This document shows positions 60,763 to 64,000 of a DNA stretch of 64,000 nt, one piece after another (positions within the stretch are counted from its first letter, which is position 1; every line of letters starts with the position of its first letter). The translations under genes were made by a program, and so were the position numbers. The stretch spans positions 62,001 to 126,000 of the forward strand of contig JAJDDD010000009.1 in NCBI GenBank assembly GCA_029260495.1, read 5' to 3'. Below the pieces are notes generated by a model. The model worked only from the letters and a program-made list of their open reading frames with translations. It did no database searches and had not been told where the DNA came from. The DNA comes from Phycisphaerales bacterium (GTDB taxonomy: Bacteria; Planctomycetota; Phycisphaerae; Phycisphaerales; UBA1924).

Positions 60763-63585
60763 CTACTCCGCAGGGTGTTCCGCTTCCTCGGTCAGCGCTC
60801 GGAGCAAATCAAAGGCTTCAAGAGCAGTCAGCTTCTCCAACTCCACAGCCCGGAGGCGCTCGACGACTGGATGCTCGATGTATTCCCGAAAGAGCGAGAG
60901 CTGGGCGCTGGCGGGCGGCGTTGATGGCGCGACTCCTGTTGCAGCAACGCCGACGCCGATATCACCCTCATGTGAGACAGCCAGCGAGCTGAGCACTTCG
61001 CGGGCTCGGGCGATGACGCGATCGGGAAGGCCAGCCAGGCGGGCGACGTGTACGCCGTAGCTTTGATCCGTGCGCCCGGGCGCGATGCGATGAAGAAAGA
61101 CGATCTCATCATTCCACTCGCGGACAGCGACGTGCAGATTGGCGACACTTCCGGGGAGCTGCTCTTCGAGGCTGGTCAGTTCGTGATAGTGGGTGGCGAA
61201 GAGCACGCGCGGGCATGATGGTTGGTGAGCGGCCGCGGCGCGGACTGTCGCGAGCTCTTCCGCAACCGCCCACGCCAGGCTTAGACCGTCCAGCGTGCTG
61301 GTCCCGCGGCCGACCTCATCGAGTATCACGAGTGAAGCGCCGGTCGCGTGGCGAAGAATGTTGGCTGTCTCGGTCATCTCGACCATGAACGTGGACTGGC
61401 CGGCGTGCAGCGCGTCTTCGGCGCCCACGCGCGTGAAAATTCGATCAATCATGCCCACGCGTGCGCTTTTTGCTGGAACAAAAGAGCCAGCGTGCGCGAG
61501 GAGCGCAATCAAAGCGGTCTGCCTGATGTAGGTGGATTTGCCCGCCATGTTGGGGCCGGTGATGAGAGCGAGACGGGCCGGGGATTCAGCGGTTCCAAGC
61601 TCGACATCGTTGGGCACGAAGTCCCCGCTGAGCGTATCTTCGAGAACGGGATGCCGACCTTCGCGGATTTCGAGCTCGGGGGCGCTTGTCATTTCGGGCT
61701 TGACCCAGCCTCGCGCAGAAGCAACGCGGGCAAAGCAGGCGAGCGCGTCGAGCTCGCCGGCGACCTGCGCGAAAGCGCTGATTGTGGAAATGTGATCAGC
61801 AGCTTTGGCACAGAGGTCAGCGAAGAGTCGCTGCTCGCGCTCGATCGCCCGACCCTCGGCGCTCTGCACCTTCTGCTCAAACTCCTTGAGCTCAGGCGTG
61901 ATGTAGCGCTCCGCATTCTTGAGCGTTTGTTTGCGAGTGAAGGCAGAGGGGGCGCGATCCGCCTGGGCCCGGGGAAGCTCGATGTAATAACCAAAGACTC
62001 TGTTGAAACCCACCTTCAGATTGGGCAAGTTGTGTTCAGCGGTGAGCGACGCCTGGTATTCGGCCAGCCATTTGCCGGCGTCGCTGCGGAGCGCCCTCGC
62101 TTCATCAAGCGCGCGATCAACGCCATCGCGAATAAGCCCGCCTTCGCGCAGGTGCGCCGGTGGATTCTCAACGCAAGTCTTGTTGATTATGTGCGCCAGC
62201 TCTTCAGTGACTGCATGAAGAGACTGCAGTTGGCTCTGCTGATCGCTGAACGCCAGAGCGTTGGAGATGGCCTTCGCCAGTTCTCTATTTTGAGCGAGCG
62301 AGCCTCCTAGCGCGACCAGATCGCGCGGCGCGGCCCGCCCGACGCCAATTCTCCCAGCAATCCGAGCGACATCCTGCACATGCGACAGAGCACTTTCAAG
62401 ATGGCTGAGCGTGCGCGCATCTTGTGTGAGCGTCGCGGCGCATCCGTGTCGGGCTTCGATGCGGTCGAGCTGCGCGAGCGGGCGACAGAGCCAGTCGCGC
62501 ACCAGCCGGCGACCCATCGGCGTCTTGCAGGCGCCGCGACCGGAGAACACACCAAGCAACGCGCCGTCAGCGTCGCTGGCGCGGATGGTGCGCTCGACTT
62601 CCAGAGCGCGCAGCGTGGTGGCGTCGATCATGAGATGATGGCCTACGGGTTCGCGTCTGGGCGGCTGAAGGTGCGCCAGGGTGGGCTGGCGTCGGTCAGA
62701 GTTTGCATCGCTCGCAGGCCGCTCCTGACCCGAGCCGTCGATGGTCACGCCGGGCGATTGCGTTTCAAGCAGGTATCGGAGCACCGCCCCGGCGGCGCTG
62801 AGAGCTGGGTCATCCTCCGCCAGCCCGAAGCCGGCGAGCGAGCCGACGCGAAAATGCGCGTGTAGCGCCGCCGCGCCTTCTGCCAGGCGAAACTCCCATG
62901 CGGGGCGCGGCGTGCCGGGAATTCGCGCTGCTTCAAGCAGGCGGGTCGCGCGGGCTGGCGTTTGACCGTCTGCGGATTCAGCGTGGATGATCTCCGTCAC
63001 ATTGCGCCGGATAAGTTCATCGGGCGCGGCGCGGGCTGAGGAGTCAATGATCGTGAACGCGCCGGTGGAGGCTTCGATCAACGCAATCGCGACTCTGCAT
63101 TCGGGTTCGTCGCCAGCGTCGAGGAAGCTGATCGCTGCGAGACAGTTTGAAGCGTCATCCGCCAGCAGTGATTCATCGACAAGTGTGCCAGGCGTGAGCA
63201 CGCGCGTGACCGCGCGCTCGACGACGCCCTTGGCATCCTTCGGATCTTGTATCTGATCGCAGACCGCCACACGAAAACCCTGGGCGATCAGTCGCCTGAT
63301 GTATCCCTCGGCGGCATGATGGGGAACGCCCGCCATGGGGACGCCTTCGGTGCGCTGCGTCAGCGTGACGCCGAGCGCTTTGTGCATCGCGATCGCGTCT
63401 TCGAAGAACATTTCGTAGAAGTCGCCCATGCGGAAAAAGAGCATGCAGTCCGGGTGTTGACGTTTGAAGCCGAAGTACTGGCGCATCGCCGGCGTGTCGC
63501 GAGGATCGCGTTTGGGTCGCCCAGCGGTGTCCGGGTCGCCAGAGGGCGACGCGGGCTTCGGGTTGGTCGTCTCTTTGACAGTCAC
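60763..63585 (-). CDS. mutS: DNA mismatch repair protein MutS
   Basis: 940 residues from the GTG at 63585. The mismatch-recognition motif FFRMGDFYEMF (about residue 50), Walker A (GPNMAGKST), Walker B and the DEVGRGTST motif identify MutS. It finds mispaired bases and starts repair with MutL. MutL is not in the window. It is longer than the E. coli protein (853) because of insertions in the middle domains. The start is not preceded by a ribosome site. Confidence 0.95.
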   Translation of the reverse strand: MTVKETTNPKPASPSGDPDTAGRPKRDPRDTPAMRQYFGFKRQHPDCMLFFRMGDFYEMFFEDAIAMHKALGVTLTQRTEGVPMAGVPHHAAEGYIRRLIAQGFRVAVCDQIQDPKDAKGVVERAVTRVLTPGTLVDESLLADDASNCLAAISFLDAGDEPECRVAIALIEASTGAFTIIDSSARAAPDELIRRNVTEIIHAESADGQTPARATRLLEAARIPGTPRPAWEFRLAEGAAALHAHFRVGSLAGFGLAEDDPALSAAGAVLRYLLETQSPGVTIDGSGQERPASDANSDRRQPTLAHLQPPRREPVGHHLMIDATTLRALEVERTIRASDADGALLGVFSGRGACKTPMGRRLVRDWLCRPLAQLDRIEARHGCAATLTQDARTLSHLESALSHVQDVARIAGRIGVGRAAPRDLVALGGSLAQNRELAKAISNALAFSDQQSQLQSLHAVTEELAHIINKTCVENPPAHLREGGLIRDGVDRALDEARALRSDAGKWLAEYQASLTAEHNLPNLKVGFNRVFGYYIELPRAQADRAPSAFTRKQTLKNAERYITPELKEFEQKVQSAEGRAIEREQRLFADLCAKAADHISTISAFAQVAGELDALACFARVASARGWVKPEMTSAPELEIREGRHPVLEDTLSGDFVPNDVELGTAESPARLALITGPNMAGKSTYIRQTALIALLAHAGSFVPAKSARVGMIDRIFTRVGAEDALHAGQSTFMVEMTETANILRHATGASLVILDEVGRGTSTLDGLSLAWAVAEELATVRAAAAHQPSCPRVLFATHYHELTSLEEQLPGSVANLHVAVREWNDEIVFLHRIAPGRTDQSYGVHVARLAGLPDRVIARAREVLSSLAVSHEGDIGVGVAATGVAPSTPPASAQLSLFREYIEHPVVERLRAVELEKLTALEAFDLLRALTEEAEHPAE

Positions 63586-63592
63586 AGCGTGG

Positions 63593-63598
63593 AGGATA
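63593..63598 (-). promoter_or_regulatory. -10-like element, possible leaderless start of mutS
   Basis: TATCCT on the minus strand ends 7 nt before the GTG start of mutS. Confidence 0.4.
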
Positions 63599-63664
63599 AA
63601 GGCAGCCGGGACGCACGGCGGCGTTCTGACAGGTTATTGGCGCAGAATGCTGGTTCGGCGCATG

Positions 63665-63691
63665 CAAAAGCCCGGCTGCGCGAGCCGGGCT
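63665..63691 (-). terminator. Terminator of the tRNA-Ala transcript
   Basis: A perfect 9-bp stem (AGCCCGGCT and AGCCGGGCT, 5-nt loop) is followed by four T on the minus strand, 15 nt after the tRNA 3' end. It also separates the tRNA from mutS. Confidence 0.85.
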
Positions 63692-63706
63692 CAATGCGGG
63701 GCAAAG

Positions 63707-63779
63707 TGGAGCGGACCAGGATCGAACTGGCAACCTCCTCGATGCGACCGAGGCGCTCTCCCAGTTGAGCTACCGCCCC
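63707..63779 (-). tRNA. tRNA-Ala (anticodon CGC)
   Basis: 73 nt that fold into a full cloverleaf. The acceptor GGGGCGG pairs with CCGCTCC and includes the G3:U70 pair that marks alanine. The discriminator is A73. The anticodon stem CCTCG/CGAGG holds the loop GTCGCAT, giving anticodon CGC, which reads GCG. The T stem has one G-U pair. CCA is not encoded. Confidence 0.97.
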
Positions 63780-63798
63780 TGTTTTGTTCAAGCCGAAG

Positions 63799-63804
63799 AG
63801 TATA
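63799..63804 (-). promoter_or_regulatory. -10 element of the tRNA gene
   Basis: TATACT on the minus strand lies 19 nt upstream of the mature 5' end of tRNA-Ala. A -35 is not clear. Confidence 0.5.
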
Positions 63805-63909
63805 CGCATCGGCTCCGAAGGCGCCGAACGCCCTGCAATCGGGCATTGGACAGCGCTTGGGGGAGTCTATCAATGTTTTTGCTGTTTGGTTGCAAATACG
63901 GACCCAGCG

Positions 63910-64000
63910 ATGAAGAATCGAAGCATGACGGCGCGACGCAGGATCAAGGTGAGGTGGGGTGCGATGGCGGCGCTCGCGCTAGCAGCATGGGTGCTGAGCC
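63910..64000 (+). CDS. Start of a secreted protein, cut by the right edge
   Basis: 30 codons are visible and open to the end of the window. An Arg/Lys-rich start (MKNRSMTARRRIKVRWG) is followed by a hydrophobic Ala/Leu segment (AALALAAWVLS), which is typical of a signal peptide. I cannot say more without the next window. A start at the second Met is also possible. Confidence 0.5.
   Translation, partial: MKNRSMTARRRIKVRWGAMAALALAAWVLS

Noticed and set aside
61348-62310. 320-codon + strand frame inside mutS
   Set aside because: It is antisense to conserved MutS motifs and shows no domain.
1-64000. CRISPR array, prophage, insertion sequence or defence island
   Set aside because: No regularly spaced repeats, transposase, integrase or known defence genes are visible. 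Gene content is housekeeping throughout.

Overview
The window looks like a chromosomal segment of a planctomycete, most likely from the class Phycisphaerae. This is an inference from gene content. The evidence is a PPi-type phosphofructokinase, a secreted protein with a PEP-CTERM-like end, a giant protease ending in a dockerin-like EF-hand pair with a 'DLAMLLGVWG' signature, atypical sigma factors, and a Gram-negative outer-membrane and lipid A gene cluster. Nearly all the DNA is coding, GC is moderately high, and the content is mostly housekeeping. I see no insertion sequence, prophage, integrase or CRISPR array.

Layout. 2-6371 (+): outer-membrane biogenesis operon with bamA (cut by the left edge), skp/ompH, lpxD, an lpxC-fabZ fusion and lpxA. 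6388-9690: Mn-type superoxide dismutase (-), a long-leader atypical sigma-70 factor (+) and tilS (-). 9771-14993: a membrane coiled-coil protein, a lipoprotein with nine TSNG repeats next to an agmatinase-like ureohydrolase, and a Tat-exported flavoenzyme translationally coupled to a fructosamine-kinase-like gene. 15297-20555: a 1752-residue secreted protein joining a subtilisin-like domain, seven FG-GAP/VCBS repeats, a zinc protease (HEMGH) and a dockerin-like tail. 20788-25063: frr, a family-4 uracil-DNA glycosylase, a LuxR regulator, a lipoprotein and PPi-phosphofructokinase. 25153-34566: glycosylasparaginase, TPR lipoprotein, ThiF/MoeB-like E1, GroES, aroA, an MsbA-like ABC exporter and der. 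34615-38987 (-): sdhC-sdhA-sdhB preceded by a DUF1844 gene. 39167-48168: PpiC-type lipoprotein, a YraN-like nuclease that appears to start at CTG, a PTPS-III-like pterin enzyme, a degenerate HD-GYP protein, a phosphohexomutase, DUF167 and DUF4340 proteins, and asnB. 48131-58429: an orphan OppF-type ATPase, a sigma-like regulator, the PEP-CTERM-like protein, ileS, a HEAT-repeat/membrane pair and aroK. 58456-64000: TPR-sulfotransferase, thioredoxin-like protein, mutS, tRNA-Ala(CGC), and the start of a secreted protein cut by the right edge.

Two patterns in gene expression recur. First, nine operon-leading genes (tilS, speB-like, thiF-like, groES, der, the PTPS gene, the phosphohexomutase, the DUF4340 gene and mutS) have a TANNNT -10-like hexamer 5-8 nt before the start codon and no visible Shine-Dalgarno, as expected for leaderless mRNAs. 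Other leading genes have clear AGGAG-type sites. Second, several downstream genes start inside the preceding stop codon (GTGA, TTGA, and apparently CTGA). I used this to choose starts and to argue for the CTG start of the YraN-like gene.

The most unusual single loci are the double protease, the CTG-start gene, the LpxC-FabZ fusion, the degenerate zinc site of IleRS, the PTPS-III-type motif, the sigma factor lacking a recognisable region 3, and the TSNG-repeat lipoprotein. I found no clearly novel multi-gene defence or mobile system.
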